Of a stretch of 41,950 nucleotides of DNA, positions 1 to 9,271 are shown piece by piece. A program made the translations under genes and the position numbers. The notes beneath the pieces were generated by a model. The model was not told the DNA's origin and ran no database searches. It was given only the letters and a program-made list of their open reading frames with translations. How positions within the stretch are numbered: position 1 is the stretch's first letter; every line of letters starts with the position of its first letter. Origin of the DNA: a bacterium (GTDB lineage: Bacteria; UBA9089; JAHJRX01); the NCBI GenBank assembly GCA_030017825.1, contig JASEGW010000002.1, forward strand, positions 1 through 41,950, in the 5' to 3' direction.

Positions 1-1
1 T

Positions 2-1660
2 GGATCCTTATCTTGGATTTTAACCATGATAAGAAGTGGAATTAAATATCCTTTTGGTTATGGATATTGGGGTCCAAATGGTCACGATGGTATTTGGCAT
101 ATAGCTCTTTCCAATAGTTTATCCAGAGGATCATTGGAAAATCCTGTATTTTCAGGAGAGATTTTAAAAAATTATCATTTGGGATTTGATATCATTCTGG
201 CATTTTTACATAAATTAACGAGTATTCAAATTAGTATTTTATATTTTCAGGTTCTACCAGTTATTTTTTCTTTACTGGTAGGTATTTTGGTTTATAAATA
301 TGTGTGTCTTTGGAGAGAGTCTAAAAATGAGGCTTTATGGGCCACCTTTTTTGTTTATTTTGGCTGTGGTTTTGGGTTTATAGTAACTTTTTTGAGAGAT
401 GGTATTTTTACTGGTGAGTCGATGTTTTGGTCACAACAGTCATTTTCTACTTTAGTTAATCCACCGTTTGCACTTTCATTAATTTTTGTACTGTCGGGAC
501 TTATTTTTTTACTTAAATATTTAAAAGATCCAAGTATTAAATACTACTTACTAGCAATAATAATTTTTGGGCTATTAATTCAAATTAAAGCTTACGCTGC
601 AATTTTAATTTTAGGGGGATTATTTTTTGCGAGTATATATACCTTTTTGAAAAGTAAAAACTTTTCCATATTCAAAGTTTTACTTGGTTCATTATTTTTA
701 AACCTATTTTTATACTTATTATTTAAGTCAGATGGTGTAACAAATGTTTTTGTTTGGCAACCATTTTGGTTTTTAGAAACTTTAATGTCCTATTCTGATA
801 GATTTGGTTGGGAAAGATTCTATTCTGCAATGACTACATATAGAATGGGTGAATTATGGCTAAAAGCATCGTTATCTTACGGGATAGCATTTATAATTTT
901 TTTAATTGGAAATATGGGTTTAAGAGTAGTTGGTTTTTTGCTTTTTATTAAAATATTTAAAAATAAAATTAAAATAAATGGATTTTTAGTTTTAATGGTT
1001 TCTATGGTTTTTATAGCTGTATTAATTCCAATGTTTTTTGTTCAAAACGGTACACCATGGAATACTATTCAGTTTTTTTATTATTATTTATTTTTCTTTT
1101 CAATATTTGCAGGAATATCAATAAGTTGGTTAGTGGAAAAATCCAAACCACTAATTAAAACAGTTTCAACATTATTGATTTTAATCTTTATGGTTTTAGG
1201 TGCTTGGTCAACTCTCCAACATTATTTACCAAAATTGCCACAATCAATGGTTTCAAACAAAGAATATGATGCATTAAGCTTTTTAGCTAGTAAACCGATA
1301 GGTGTTGTATTAACATATCCGTTTGATAAATATAAAGCTCGAGAGGCAGAAAATTTTCCACCCAGACCACTTTATTTATATGACTCAACGGCCTATGTTT
1401 CAGCTTTTACAAATAAGCCGGTATTCTTGGAAGACGAGGTAAATTTAAATATAATGGGTTACAGATGGAAAGACAGATTACTTGAGATAGAAAACTGGTA
1501 TAAAGAAAAAGATCAAGTAAAGGCAAGAGATTTTTTGAAAATTAATAATATTACATATGTTTATTGGTTAAAAGGTCAAAGAGCCTTTTTTGGGGAAGGG
1601 CAACTTGGTTTAACTAAAATTTTTGAAAATTCCACTGTAGACATATTCCAGGTCGAATAG
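2..1660 (+). CDS. GT-C-like multi-spanning membrane protein, 5'-truncated by window edge
   Basis: The reading frame is already open at base 2 and eight residues precede the first ATG (base 26), so this is the 3' part of a gene that starts outside the window. It aligns clearly with the leftward protein at 14270-16108. Shared motifs are a GHD..WHIAL loop, GES.FW..Q..S...NPP, YVSAF near the C-terminus, IMGY, and a final LGLTK.FEN. The offset of the GHD loop (residue 19 here counting from base 26, residue 97 there) implies that about 78 residues lie before base 26. It has roughly ten hydrophobic segments and a soluble C-terminal tail of about 130 residues. The His-Asp-rich first loop and overall topology resemble GT-C enzymes that use lipid-linked sugars, but no named family is certain. 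It lies upstream of a run of glycosyltransferases. Confidence 0.8.
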   Translation, partial: GSLSWILTMIRSGIKYPFGYGYWGPNGHDGIWHIALSNSLSRGSLENPVFSGEILKNYHLGFDIILAFLHKLTSIQISILYFQVLPVIFSLLVGILVYKYVCLWRESKNEALWATFFVYFGCGFGFIVTFLRDGIFTGESMFWSQQSFSTLVNPPFALSLIFVLSGLIFLLKYLKDPSIKYYLLAIIIFGLLIQIKAYAAILILGGLFFASIYTFLKSKNFSIFKVLLGSLFLNLFLYLLFKSDGVTNVFVWQPFWFLETLMSYSDRFGWERFYSAMTTYRMGELWLKASLSYGIAFIIFLIGNMGLRVVGFLLFIKIFKNKIKINGFLVLMVSMVFIAVLIPMFFVQNGTPWNTIQFFYYYLFFFSIFAGISISWLVEKSKPLIKTVSTLLILIFMVLGAWSTLQHYLPKLPQSMVSNKEYDALSFLASKPIGVVLTYPFDKYKAREAENFPPRPLYLYDSTAYVSAFTNKPVFLEDEVNLNIMGYRWKDRLLEIENWYKEKDQVKARDFLKINNITYVYWLKGQRAFFGEGQLGLTKIFENSTVDIFQVE

Positions 1661-1688
1661 TTACACCTTCTTTGGTACAATTAGGGTC

Positions 1689-2612
1689 ATGGCTAAGATT
1701 TCTGCGGTAGTTAATACATATAACGAGGAAAAGAAGCTTTCTCGCGCGCTTTCTTCTCTTAAGGGTTTTGCAAGTGAGATTGTGGTTGTTGACATGATGT
1801 CTACGGATAAAACCAGAGAAATTGCCAAAAAGTATAATGCCAGAGTATTTAAACACAGAAAAATAAGTTATGTTGAGCCTGCCAGAAATTTTGCCATAGA
1901 AAAAGCTAAATACGACTGGGTATTTATTCTAGATGCTGATGAAGAGATACCGGATGCGCTAAAGATATATCTTAAAAAGGAAATCAAATCCGCCAACCGT
2001 TGGACTGCCCCTAATTTTTACAGAATTCCCAGAAGGAATATTATTTTTGGCAAATGGATGAAACATGCTGGGTGGTGGCCGGATTACAATATTAGATTTT
2101 TTAAAAGGGGTACGGTTTCTTGGAATGAAATTATTCATTCCGTTCCGGCAACTTCAGGTAAAGGAATAGACATTCCAAGTAACGGAGAATTAGGTATAAA
2201 ACACAGACATTATTCTTCTTTGGAAGAATATATGACCAGAATGAATAGATATACAACTATTCAAGCAAGACAATTGAATAAAAAGGGAGTAGATTTTTCT
2301 TGGAAAGATTTAATAACAAAACCAACAGCAGAATTTTTAAGAAGATATTTTGCAGAGGAAGGTTTTAAGGATGGTTTGCATGGTTTAAACCTTTCTTTAC
2401 TGCAAGCATTTTCGGAAGTTGTTCTTTATTCAAAACTATGGCAAAAGCAAGATTTTAAAAAGCGAAAAATAGATGTTCGAGATGTAGAAGAAACTATCAT
2501 TAAGTCATATAAAGATTTTTCCTGGTGGATAATAACCTCAAAAATTTCAATTTCAACAAAACTCATTAATAAATTATGGTTAAAAATAAAAAGAAAACTA
2601 AAGTATCAATAA
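1689..2612 (+). CDS. GT2 family glycosyltransferase (WaaE/KdtX-like)
   Basis: A cytoplasmic inverting GT-A transferase of about 307 residues. The N-terminus has the nucleotide-binding pattern NTYNEE, followed by EIVVVD, and a DXD metal site at D82-A-D84 (LDADEE). The central region carries R.NI.FGKW..H.GWWPD, typical of the WaaE/KdtX-like GT2 group that adds sugars to glycolipid cores. The C-terminal part (DGLHG...SYSKLW-like ending) is shared with the gene at 3505. A TACAAT hexamer ends 7 bases before the ATG and there is no usable Shine-Dalgarno, so it could have its own near-leaderless promoter. The last 37 bases overlap the next gene, implying coupled translation. The sugar donor and acceptor are unknown. 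Confidence 0.85.
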   Translation: MAKISAVVNTYNEEKKLSRALSSLKGFASEIVVVDMMSTDKTREIAKKYNARVFKHRKISYVEPARNFAIEKAKYDWVFILDADEEIPDALKIYLKKEIKSANRWTAPNFYRIPRRNIIFGKWMKHAGWWPDYNIRFFKRGTVSWNEIIHSVPATSGKGIDIPSNGELGIKHRHYSSLEEYMTRMNRYTTIQARQLNKKGVDFSWKDLITKPTAEFLRRYFAEEGFKDGLHGLNLSLLQAFSEVVLYSKLWQKQDFKKRKIDVRDVEETIIKSYKDFSWWIITSKISISTKLINKLWLKIKRKLKYQ

Positions 2613-3520
2613 TAATTTTAACTACGAATGCTTTAGTTATGATTAAAGAGCAGCTTCTTAATGTCGCAGAATTAGATTCTGGAAACTTGGATATTGAATG
2701 TTTGGTAGTCGATAATGATTCAGGTGATGGAACTGAAGAAGCAATCAAAAATTACAAACTTCCCAATATGAAATATAAGTTTATTCAAAGTGGAGCCAAC
2801 TTAGGATTTGCTGGAGGGAATAATGTGGGGATTAAAGACTCTATAAAACGAAAAGTTGACCACATTATTTTGATGAATAATGATTTAATTTTACCAAAAG
2901 ATGTTGTTACTAAACTTGTTAAGTATATGAACGAAAATCCAGATGTTGGAATTACTTCTCCAAAAATGTATTTTGCAAAGGGATATGAATTTCATAAAGA
3001 TAGATATACAGATAAGGAAAAGGGAAATGTTATTTGGTATGCCGGTGGAGTATTAGATCGAGAAAATATCTATTCGACTCATAGGGGCGTAGATGAGGTG
3101 GATTGTGGACAATATGAAAGAACTGAAGAAACAGATTTCATAAATGGGGCCTGCGTAATTGTTAGAAGGGAAGTATTTGAAAAAGTTGGACTTTTAGACG
3201 CGTCATTTTTCTTGTATTGGGAAGATGCTGATTTTAGTATGAGAGTTAAAAGAGAAGGATTTAAGGTGATGTATTTTCCTAATACTTGTATGTGGCATAA
3301 AGTATCGGCCTCAACAGGAGGATCAGGAAGCCCTACAAATGATTATTTTTTGACTAGAAACAGATTTACTTTCGCATTAAGATATGCAAAATTAAGAACC
3401 AAGTTTGCAGTTTTTAGAGATACAATAAGGCTTATATTTATTGGTCGCACATGGCAAAAGTGGGGAGCAATTGATGCATTATTAGGAAGGCATGGAATGG
3501 GGCAATGGAAACATCGTTAA
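2576..3520 (+). CDS. GT2 family glycosyltransferase (rhamnosyltransferase-like)
   Basis: A 314-residue GT2 of the WbbL/RfbF-like class. It has a beta-alpha nucleotide-binding start (VSIIILTTN), VVDNDSGDGT, NLGFAGGNN, and the variant metal site MNND around residues 100-103. The acceptor-side motif YWEDADFSMRVKREG lies near residue 220, followed by a WHK. The order matches GT2 enzymes that transfer rhamnose or related sugars, but donor specificity cannot be deduced. A short basic C-terminal region follows the catalytic domain. It overlaps the preceding gene by 37 bases and the next by 16, so the three are probably translated together. Confidence 0.85.
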   Translation: MVKNKKKTKVSIIILTTNALVMIKEQLLNVAELDSGNLDIECLVVDNDSGDGTEEAIKNYKLPNMKYKFIQSGANLGFAGGNNVGIKDSIKRKVDHIILMNNDLILPKDVVTKLVKYMNENPDVGITSPKMYFAKGYEFHKDRYTDKEKGNVIWYAGGVLDRENIYSTHRGVDEVDCGQYERTEETDFINGACVIVRREVFEKVGLLDASFFLYWEDADFSMRVKREGFKVMYFPNTCMWHKVSASTGGSGSPTNDYFLTRNRFTFALRYAKLRTKFAVFRDTIRLIFIGRTWQKWGAIDALLGRHGMGQWKHR

Positions 3521-4224
3521 GTGTAATAATATTAATAGGAGAAAAAGTAGATAAGGTTTTATATAAAAAATGTTTAGCTTCAGTTTCTTGGGCTGATGAA
3601 ATAGTTAAGATTGAAACAAAAAATGAAAAAGGGGGCTTTTCGGATTGGAGAAATTTAGGGTTTAAAAAGGCAACTAAAGATTGGATTTTATATATTGATA
3701 CAGATGAAGAAGTAACGAAAGAATTAGAAAGGGAAATAAAAAAGGTTATTAGTAATTCAACAATAAAAAATTCCAGTTATGCAATACCAAGAAAAAATAT
3801 AATTTTCGGAAAAGAATTTAAACATGGGGGGCAATATCCTGATTATCAAAAAAGACTTTTTTTAAAGAAAGATTTTATTAAATGGTTTGGAAATCTTCAT
3901 GAAGAACCAAAATTTAAAGGTAATCTAGGACTTCTTAAAAATCCCATTATCCACCACAAGGACTTAAATATAAATCAAATGTTGGAAAAAACTAATATGT
4001 GGTCTGAAATTGAAGGTCAATTAATGTTTGACACAAATCATCCTCAAATGAATATTATTAGGTTTTTTTCAGCAGGAATAAGAGAATTTTATTTAAGAAT
4101 GATAAAACAAAGGGCCTTTTTAGATGGTGCAAAGGGAGTAATATATGCATTCTATCAAGTGTATAGCAGGTTAATTTCATATTCAAAATTATGGGAAAAG
4201 CAGCAATCTACAACCCGTATCTAG
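3505..4224 (+). CDS. GT2-like glycosyltransferase, divergent and short
   Basis: A 239-residue relative of the proteins at 1689 and 22365. It shares DTDEEV (D65, D67), the R.NIIFGKE..HGG.YPDYQ.R block, a LHEE acceptor motif and the same ending around SYSKLWEKQ. Compared with the 1689 protein, the N-terminal half is compressed. The usual N.YNEE and VVD signatures are replaced by ILIGEK and KIETKN, and about 15 residues are missing before the FSDWRN segment. The donor-binding face is therefore unusual and activity is uncertain. It overlaps the preceding gene by 16 bases and the following GT4 gene by 34. Confidence 0.75.
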   Translation: METSLSVIILIGEKVDKVLYKKCLASVSWADEIVKIETKNEKGGFSDWRNLGFKKATKDWILYIDTDEEVTKELEREIKKVISNSTIKNSSYAIPRKNIIFGKEFKHGGQYPDYQKRLFLKKDFIKWFGNLHEEPKFKGNLGLLKNPIIHHKDLNINQMLEKTNMWSEIEGQLMFDTNHPQMNIIRFFSAGIREFYLRMIKQRAFLDGAKGVIYAFYQVYSRLISYSKLWEKQQSTTRI

Positions 4225-5228
4225 ATACCCTTGGGGGGGGAGAAAGGTACACCTTATCTTTTGCTAAAGTTTTAGCAGAAGAGGGTTTTAAGGTAGATAT
4301 ACAATGGAAAGAAAAATCTATAAAAGAAAAAATTCAAGCAAGGTTTGGAATTAAATTGGACGATAGAATTGATTTTATTGATGATATTAAAAGAGGTGAA
4401 AATTATGATACTTGTTTTTGGGTAAGCGATGGAAGTATCCCCACCCTTAGGTCCAGATCTAATTTTATTCATTTTCAAGTTCCGTTTAAAGATGTAGACG
4501 GAAAAACATTGCTTAATAAAATGAAACTTTTTAGAGTTAAAAAAATAATTTGTAATTCGAAATTTACTAAAAAAGTAATCGACAAAGAATACGGAGTTAA
4601 TAGTTTGGTTATTTATCCTCCGGTTGATCTAAGTTCTCTTAAACCCAAAAGAAAAGAAAAAACGATTCTTTATGTTGGCAGATTTTCAAATCTGGTCCAA
4701 AGCAAGAGTCAGGATGTTCTAATTAATTCTTTTAAAAATTTAGTTAAAGAAAAGTTTTTTCAGAATTATAAATTAATTTTAGCCGGAGGAGTTGAGATTG
4801 GAGTTGGAGATTATTTAAATAAATTAAAAAAATCAGCCGGAAATTATAATATTGAATTTATTGAAAGCCCTGATTTTAAAACATTAAAAGAAATATACGG
4901 AAAAGCAAAATTTTTTTGGTCGGCAGCGGGCTTTAATGTAAATGAAATAAATAACCCCGAAAAAGTTGAGCATTTTGGCATAACTTTAATTGAAAGTATG
5001 GCGGCAGGTTGTGTTCCCATTGTGTATAATGCCGGGGGTTACAAGGAAATAATTACCAGTGGAGAAAATGGTTATTTGTGGAAAAATAAGAGAGATTTAA
5101 TAAAGATAACAAAAGAAGTAATTGAAACCTCGGGACTTTATAAAAATATTTCAACAAAAGCCAAAAAGTCTTCCGGTGAATATGATTACGAGGTTTTTAA
5201 AATAAATATATGTCAAATATTAAGTTAA
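4191..5228 (+). CDS. GT4 family glycosyltransferase
   Basis: A retaining GT-B glycosyltransferase of 345 residues. The N-terminal domain begins with YNPYLDTLGGGER, the glycine-rich acceptor/donor loop of GT4 enzymes. The C-terminal domain has LYVGRFSN...KSQDVLI, then EHFGITLIE, an E-x7-E pair at about residues 260 and 268, and GCVPIVYNAGGYKEII. The start MGKAAIYNP matches family N-termini although it overlaps the previous gene by 34 bases. Codons 15-17 (GGG) lie in a run of eight G, which is listed separately. The last 19 bases overlap the methyltransferase gene. The donor is unknown; the GGGER opening recalls ALG11-type mannosyltransferases. Confidence 0.85.
   Translation: MGKAAIYNPYLDTLGGGERYTLSFAKVLAEEGFKVDIQWKEKSIKEKIQARFGIKLDDRIDFIDDIKRGENYDTCFWVSDGSIPTLRSRSNFIHFQVPFKDVDGKTLLNKMKLFRVKKIICNSKFTKKVIDKEYGVNSLVIYPPVDLSSLKPKRKEKTILYVGRFSNLVQSKSQDVLINSFKNLVKEKFFQNYKLILAGGVEIGVGDYLNKLKKSAGNYNIEFIESPDFKTLKEIYGKAKFFWSAAGFNVNEINNPEKVEHFGITLIESMAAGCVPIVYNAGGYKEIITSGENGYLWKNKRDLIKITKEVIETSGLYKNISTKAKKSSGEYDYEVFKINICQILS
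4233..4240 (+). repeat. G8 homopolymer inside a glycosyltransferase gene
   Basis: Eight consecutive G bases encode G15-G16-G17 of the GT4 protein. This is the longest G run I saw in this AT-rich window. Its place near the 5' end of a surface-glycan gene is the classic position of a slipped-strand contingency tract, although a glycine triplet at a conserved loop could also explain it. Confidence 0.6.
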
Positions 5229-5884
5229 ATAAAAATTCAAAAGGAACAAAAGCCGTTGAACTGCATGAACATGTCCCCGCCGATTGGTATTATGAATCTT
5301 TAAGGGTTGATATGTTTCAAAGATTTTGGCATAAAACCAGATTTAGAGAAGTAATTAAAGTGTCTGAAAAAGCAGGGAAGGTGTTAGACATCGGTTGTGC
5401 CGATGGAGTGTTTCCAGAAGTAATATTTGATGCCACAAAGGCAGATTCTTTAATTGGAATTGATGTTATTAAAACTTCAGTAGAATGGGCAAAGAAACAC
5501 TGGAAGAAAAAAAAGAAGATGAAGTTTTCGGTTGGCGATGCTCAAAATTTAAAATTTAAGGCAAATGAGTTTGATGCGGTTTATATAATGGAAGTGTTAG
5601 AACATGTTGAAGATCCCTTAAAAGTTTTGTTGGAAATAAAAAGAGTTTTAAAAAGAGGTGGGTATGGAGTATTTTTAATACCGTCCGATAATGATTTATT
5701 TAAGATAGTATGGTGGTTATGGCTTCATTTTTACCCAAGGGGCTGGGTTTGGAGGGAAACCCATATTCAAACATTTAGGGGTAATTTTCTTCCTTCAGTA
5801 TGCAAAAAAGCCGGTTTTAAAATTGAATTGAACAGGAAATTTAATCTAGGAATGCTACACTTAGTAAAAGTAAGAAAAAAATAA
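5210..5884 (+). CDS. Class I SAM-dependent methyltransferase
   Basis: A 224-residue methyltransferase of the Methyltransf_11 type. Motif I is VLDIGCADG (residues 58-66) and an acidic residue ends beta-2 (LIGID). The following pieces are GDAQNL, then FDAVYIMEVLEHVEDP, then LKRGGYGVFLIP. The C-terminal part is rich in Trp and aromatic residues and may lie at the membrane or bind a polyprenyl acceptor. Position between glycosyltransferases suggests methylation of a glycan or lipid-linked sugar; the acceptor is not determinable. The start overlaps the end of the GT4 gene by 19 bases and the next gene begins 1 base after the stop. Confidence 0.85.
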   Translation: MSNIKLNKNSKGTKAVELHEHVPADWYYESLRVDMFQRFWHKTRFREVIKVSEKAGKVLDIGCADGVFPEVIFDATKADSLIGIDVIKTSVEWAKKHWKKKKKMKFSVGDAQNLKFKANEFDAVYIMEVLEHVEDPLKVLLEIKRVLKRGGYGVFLIPSDNDLFKIVWWLWLHFYPRGWVWRETHIQTFRGNFLPSVCKKAGFKIELNRKFNLGMLHLVKVRKK

Positions 5885-5885
5885 T

Positions 5886-6776
5886 ATGAAAGTTTCAGTC
5901 GTAATGCCCAGTTTAAACGGTAAAACTATTTTGGAGAAAAATCTTCCGAAACTTCTTATTGCCTCCGAAAACCCGAAAAATAGCATTTGTGAAATTATTA
6001 TCGTTGATGATGGGTCGTGGGATGACAGTGTTTCTTTTTTAAATAATAATTTTAAAGATAAAATTAAACTGATAAAACATACCAAGAACAGGGGATTTTC
6101 AGCCAGTGTTAATATCGGAGTGAGGGCAACTAAGGGAGATTTACTTCTTTTAATTAATATTGATGTTATTCCTGAAGTTGATTTTTTGGAATCTGCTTTA
6201 AAACATTTTAATATTAAAAAAGTTTTTGCGGTTTCACTTCACGAAAAAGGATATGGGTCGGCCAAAAGTTATTTTGGGGATGGATATATTCAAATTGCAA
6301 TGGGCGAAGAAAATGAAAAGACCCATCCAAGTTTTTATGTGAGCGGAGGAAGCGGTCTTTTCAGAAAATCTATTTGGAAAGAATTAGGTGGAATGGATGA
6401 AAAATTACTGTCCCCATTTTATTGGGAAGATATTGATCTTTGCTACAGAGCTTTAAAACGAGGTTATATAAACCTTTGGGACCCAAACGGTAAAGTCCTC
6501 CACCATCACGAATCTACAATTTCAAAATTTCCCAAAAAATATGTCGGAAGAATAAAAGAAAGAAATCAACTTTTAGTTATTTGGAAAAATATTCATAGTA
6601 AATCATTAATTAGAAAACATATCCTAGGTGTTATATCGAGAACTCTTAAACATCCGGGCTATTTAAGGGTTGTGCTTATGGCTTTAATGCGCCTTAAGAT
6701 TGCGATGAAAGCCAGAAAGAAAGAAATTAAGGAAGGAAAAGTTGGTGATGAAGCAATTTTTTCAATGTTTTCATAA
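5886..6776 (+). CDS. GT2 family glycosyltransferase
   Basis: A 296-residue GT-A transferase. It opens with VSVVMPSLNG, has VDDGS (D41, D42), NRGFSASVNIG, a metal site in INIDV (N91-I-D93) and the acceptor motif FYWEDIDLCYRALKRGY near residue 180. The C-terminal 70 residues are basic (ending KARKKEIKEGKVGDE), consistent with a peripheral cytoplasmic-membrane enzyme. The general layout matches WcaA/WbbL-like GT2 enzymes. The stop codon shares one base with the start of the next GT2 (TAATG), so translation is probably coupled. The sugar transferred is unknown. Confidence 0.85.
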   Translation: MKVSVVMPSLNGKTILEKNLPKLLIASENPKNSICEIIIVDDGSWDDSVSFLNNNFKDKIKLIKHTKNRGFSASVNIGVRATKGDLLLLINIDVIPEVDFLESALKHFNIKKVFAVSLHEKGYGSAKSYFGDGYIQIAMGEENEKTHPSFYVSGGSGLFRKSIWKELGGMDEKLLSPFYWEDIDLCYRALKRGYINLWDPNGKVLHHHESTISKFPKKYVGRIKERNQLLVIWKNIHSKSLIRKHILGVISRTLKHPGYLRVVLMALMRLKIAMKARKKEIKEGKVGDEAIFSMFS

Positions 6777-7603
6777 TGGAAATAACACTTTCAATAGTAA
6801 TTGTAAATTTAAATACTAAGGATTTAACCGTAAGGTGCATTAGATCAATTCAAAAAGAAACCGGTAATTTATCTTTTGAAGTTTTGCTAACCGATAATGG
6901 GTCAAATGACGGGTCTGTTGAAGCATTTAAAAAAATAAAAAAAGAGGCTTTTTGGAAAGATAGATTTACCTTAATTTTAAATGACAGTAACACTGGTTAT
7001 GGTAAGGCAAATAATCAAGGGATAAGAAGAGCAAAAGGAAGATACCTTTTACTTCTTAATAACGATACGGTGGTTCATAAAGACGCTTTGCAAAATTTGG
7101 TTAAATTTGCCGAAAATACTCCCGATGCGGGAGTTGTTGGCAGTAAACTTTTAAATATTGATGGAACTTTGCAAATGTCCTGTTTTAATTTTCCGACGAT
7201 TACAAACGCCATCAAAGAATATTTTTTTGGCAAGAAGGGATTGTTTGATAAATTTGCCCCGAAGGGAAAGTTACCTGTAACTGTTGATTCAGTTGTTGGG
7301 GCAGTTTTCTTAATTACACCAAAAGCAAGAAGATTGGTTGGAATTTTGGATGAGAGATATTTTGCCTATTTTGAAGATATTGATTATTGCAGACAGGTTT
7401 GGAAAAAAGGTTTAAAGGTTTATTATTTGCCTGGTTCCGTAATTACTCATCACCATGGCGCAACGTTTAAAAAATTGGCAGATGAAAGCGAAAGATGGAA
7501 AAAATTAATTCCATCAAGCAAAATTTATCACGGTTTAATTAAACATTACATAATAAATATGGTTATTTGGTCAGGTCAAAAATGGCAAAAACTCATAAAT
7601 TAA
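6776..7603 (+). CDS. GT2 family glycosyltransferase (rhamnosyltransferase-like)
   Basis: A 275-residue GT2 enzyme. Motifs in order: VIVNLNTKDL, LTDNGSNDGS, NTGYGKANNQG, metal site LNNDT (N95-N96-D97), GAVFLI, and FEDIDYCRQVWKKG followed by HHHG near the C-terminus. The set is that of the WbbL-like rhamnosyltransferase group, related to the gene at 2576 but not adjacent to it. The start is fixed by the TAATG overlap with the upstream GT2. The next gene begins 3 bases after its stop, so this enzyme links the soluble transferases to the membrane-protein array. Confidence 0.85.
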   Translation: MEITLSIVIVNLNTKDLTVRCIRSIQKETGNLSFEVLLTDNGSNDGSVEAFKKIKKEAFWKDRFTLILNDSNTGYGKANNQGIRRAKGRYLLLLNNDTVVHKDALQNLVKFAENTPDAGVVGSKLLNIDGTLQMSCFNFPTITNAIKEYFFGKKGLFDKFAPKGKLPVTVDSVVGAVFLITPKARRLVGILDERYFAYFEDIDYCRQVWKKGLKVYYLPGSVITHHHGATFKKLADESERWKKLIPSSKIYHGLIKHYIINMVIWSGQKWQKLIN

Positions 7604-7606
7604 AGT

Positions 7607-9271
7607 ATGAGTAAATTTATCAAAAATAAAAATAAGTTTTTTTGGATTCTTTTAGTAATTATTTTTACTATTCCAGCATGCTCAAATTTACTTCGTTCTG
7701 GTTTTTTCTCAATGCAAGATGATTTACAAGCATTTCGTGTGCAACAACTGGATAAATGTTTAGACGATGGTCAAATTCCTTGTCGATGGGTTCCCGATGC
7801 GGGTTATGGGTATGGATATCCTCAATTTAATTATTACCCACCATCTGTGTATTATTTTGGAGCTATCTTACATAGAGTTGGTTTTGAGTATATAGATACC
7901 GTAAAAATCCTCTTTATTTTAGGTTATATTGCTTCAGCTATAGCAATGTTTGTCTTGGTGGATTCATTAATTGGACACTGGTCGGCATTTGTTTCCTCAG
8001 TTCTTTATACATATGTTCCATATAAAGCGGTTGAGGTATATGTTAGGGGAGCAATGAGTGAATTTTGGGCTTTAACTTTCTTTCCATTAATATTTTGGGC
8101 TATATATAAGTTTATAAAAACTGAAAAGAAAAGATATTTTATCTGGTTTTCATTTTTTTTATCACTTTTATTAACAACTCATAACTTGATGTCTTTAATA
8201 TTTGCACCAGTCGCAATTGTTTGGACAATATATTGGATAGTTTTAGAGAAAAAAATAAAATTATGGTCAAGAATTACAATGTCGGGTTTATTAGGTGTCG
8301 GTTTAGCCGCATTTTTTACATTACCCGTGTTATTTGAAAAAAAATTTGCTCATGTTGATTCTGTTTTATCGGGCTATTTTGACTATAGAGCCCATTTTGT
8401 CAGTCTTTATAAAATTTTTATATCTCGTGAATGGGGTTATGGATCATCGGGTTTTCCCAATGAAAAATTAAATTTATCAGTAGGTATTATCCAATGGGTA
8501 GTGGGTATTGGCGCAGTGGTACTTGCGTTGATAAATTATAGAAAAAACAAAAAGTTTTCTGTTCTCACTTTATTACTTTTTATCTTATCACTATTTACTG
8601 TGTTTATGATTCATATGAAATCAAGTTTTATTTGGGCCCAACTACCTGTTCTTTGGTGGTTGCAATTTCCGTGGAGATTTTTATCTGTAAGTATTTTTCT
8701 TTTGGCAATACTTTCTGGTTTAGCAGTTTACCTTTTCAAAAAATTTAAAATAATTTTGGGAGTTTTTTTGATCTTTTTTAGTATAATATTAAATATTGAT
8801 TTTTTTGTTCCCAAAGATTGGTTAAATATTACTGACCTTGATAAATTTTCTGGAGCAAGTTGGCAAAAGCAAATGACAATTAGTATTTTTGATTATTTGC
8901 CAATATATGCCCAGTTTCCTCCAATTAATGAAGCTCCGGATTTGCCTGAAATTTTAGATGGAAATGCTTTGATTAAGGATTATCAAAAAGGAAGTAATTT
9001 CCAAATTGGTGAAATCGAAGTTTTAGAAGATGCAACAATTAGAATTCCTCTATATGATTTTCCAGGAATGCAGGTTAAAGTAGATAATAAAAAAATAGAT
9101 CATTATAATAATGATTGCAGAGGGCAAGAGTTTTGCTATGGATTAATAACTTTTAAACTATCAAGAGGTGAGTATCAAATTGAAACAAGATTAACAGACA
9201 CACCTGTTAGAAAAATTGGCAATTATTTAACGTTAATTAGTATTTTTATAATTATATGGCTAATTTACTAA
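7607..9271 (+). CDS. PF10131-like membrane protein (putative GT-C), copy 1 of 3
   Basis: A 554-residue polytopic protein with about eleven hydrophobic segments and a C-terminal soluble domain of some 130 residues. The first extracytoplasmic loop holds MQDDLQ (D38-D39), then RWVPDAGYGYGYPQFNYYPP, and later PYKAVEVYVRGAMSEFWAL. These are hallmarks of the '6-pyruvoyl-tetrahydropterin synthase-related' membrane family (PF10131). That name is misleading, because topology and the acidic first loop are those of GT-C glycosyltransferases or YfhO-like proteins. It is the first of three tandem paralogues and overlaps the next by 16 bases. Glycosyl transfer from a polyprenyl-phosphate sugar is an inference. 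Confidence 0.8.
   Translation: MSKFIKNKNKFFWILLVIIFTIPACSNLLRSGFFSMQDDLQAFRVQQLDKCLDDGQIPCRWVPDAGYGYGYPQFNYYPPSVYYFGAILHRVGFEYIDTVKILFILGYIASAIAMFVLVDSLIGHWSAFVSSVLYTYVPYKAVEVYVRGAMSEFWALTFFPLIFWAIYKFIKTEKKRYFIWFSFFLSLLLTTHNLMSLIFAPVAIVWTIYWIVLEKKIKLWSRITMSGLLGVGLAAFFTLPVLFEKKFAHVDSVLSGYFDYRAHFVSLYKIFISREWGYGSSGFPNEKLNLSVGIIQWVVGIGAVVLALINYRKNKKFSVLTLLLFILSLFTVFMIHMKSSFIWAQLPVLWWLQFPWRFLSVSIFLLAILSGLAVYLFKKFKIILGVFLIFFSIILNIDFFVPKDWLNITDLDKFSGASWQKQMTISIFDYLPIYAQFPPINEAPDLPEILDGNALIKDYQKGSNFQIGEIEVLEDATIRIPLYDFPGMQVKVDNKKIDHYNNDCRGQEFCYGLITFKLSRGEYQIETRLTDTPVRKIGNYLTLISIFIIIWLIY

Noticed and set aside
1614..1856. Minus-strand reading frame of 80 codons
   Set aside because: It lies across the end of one real gene and the start of the next, has a low-complexity basic sequence and no family pattern.
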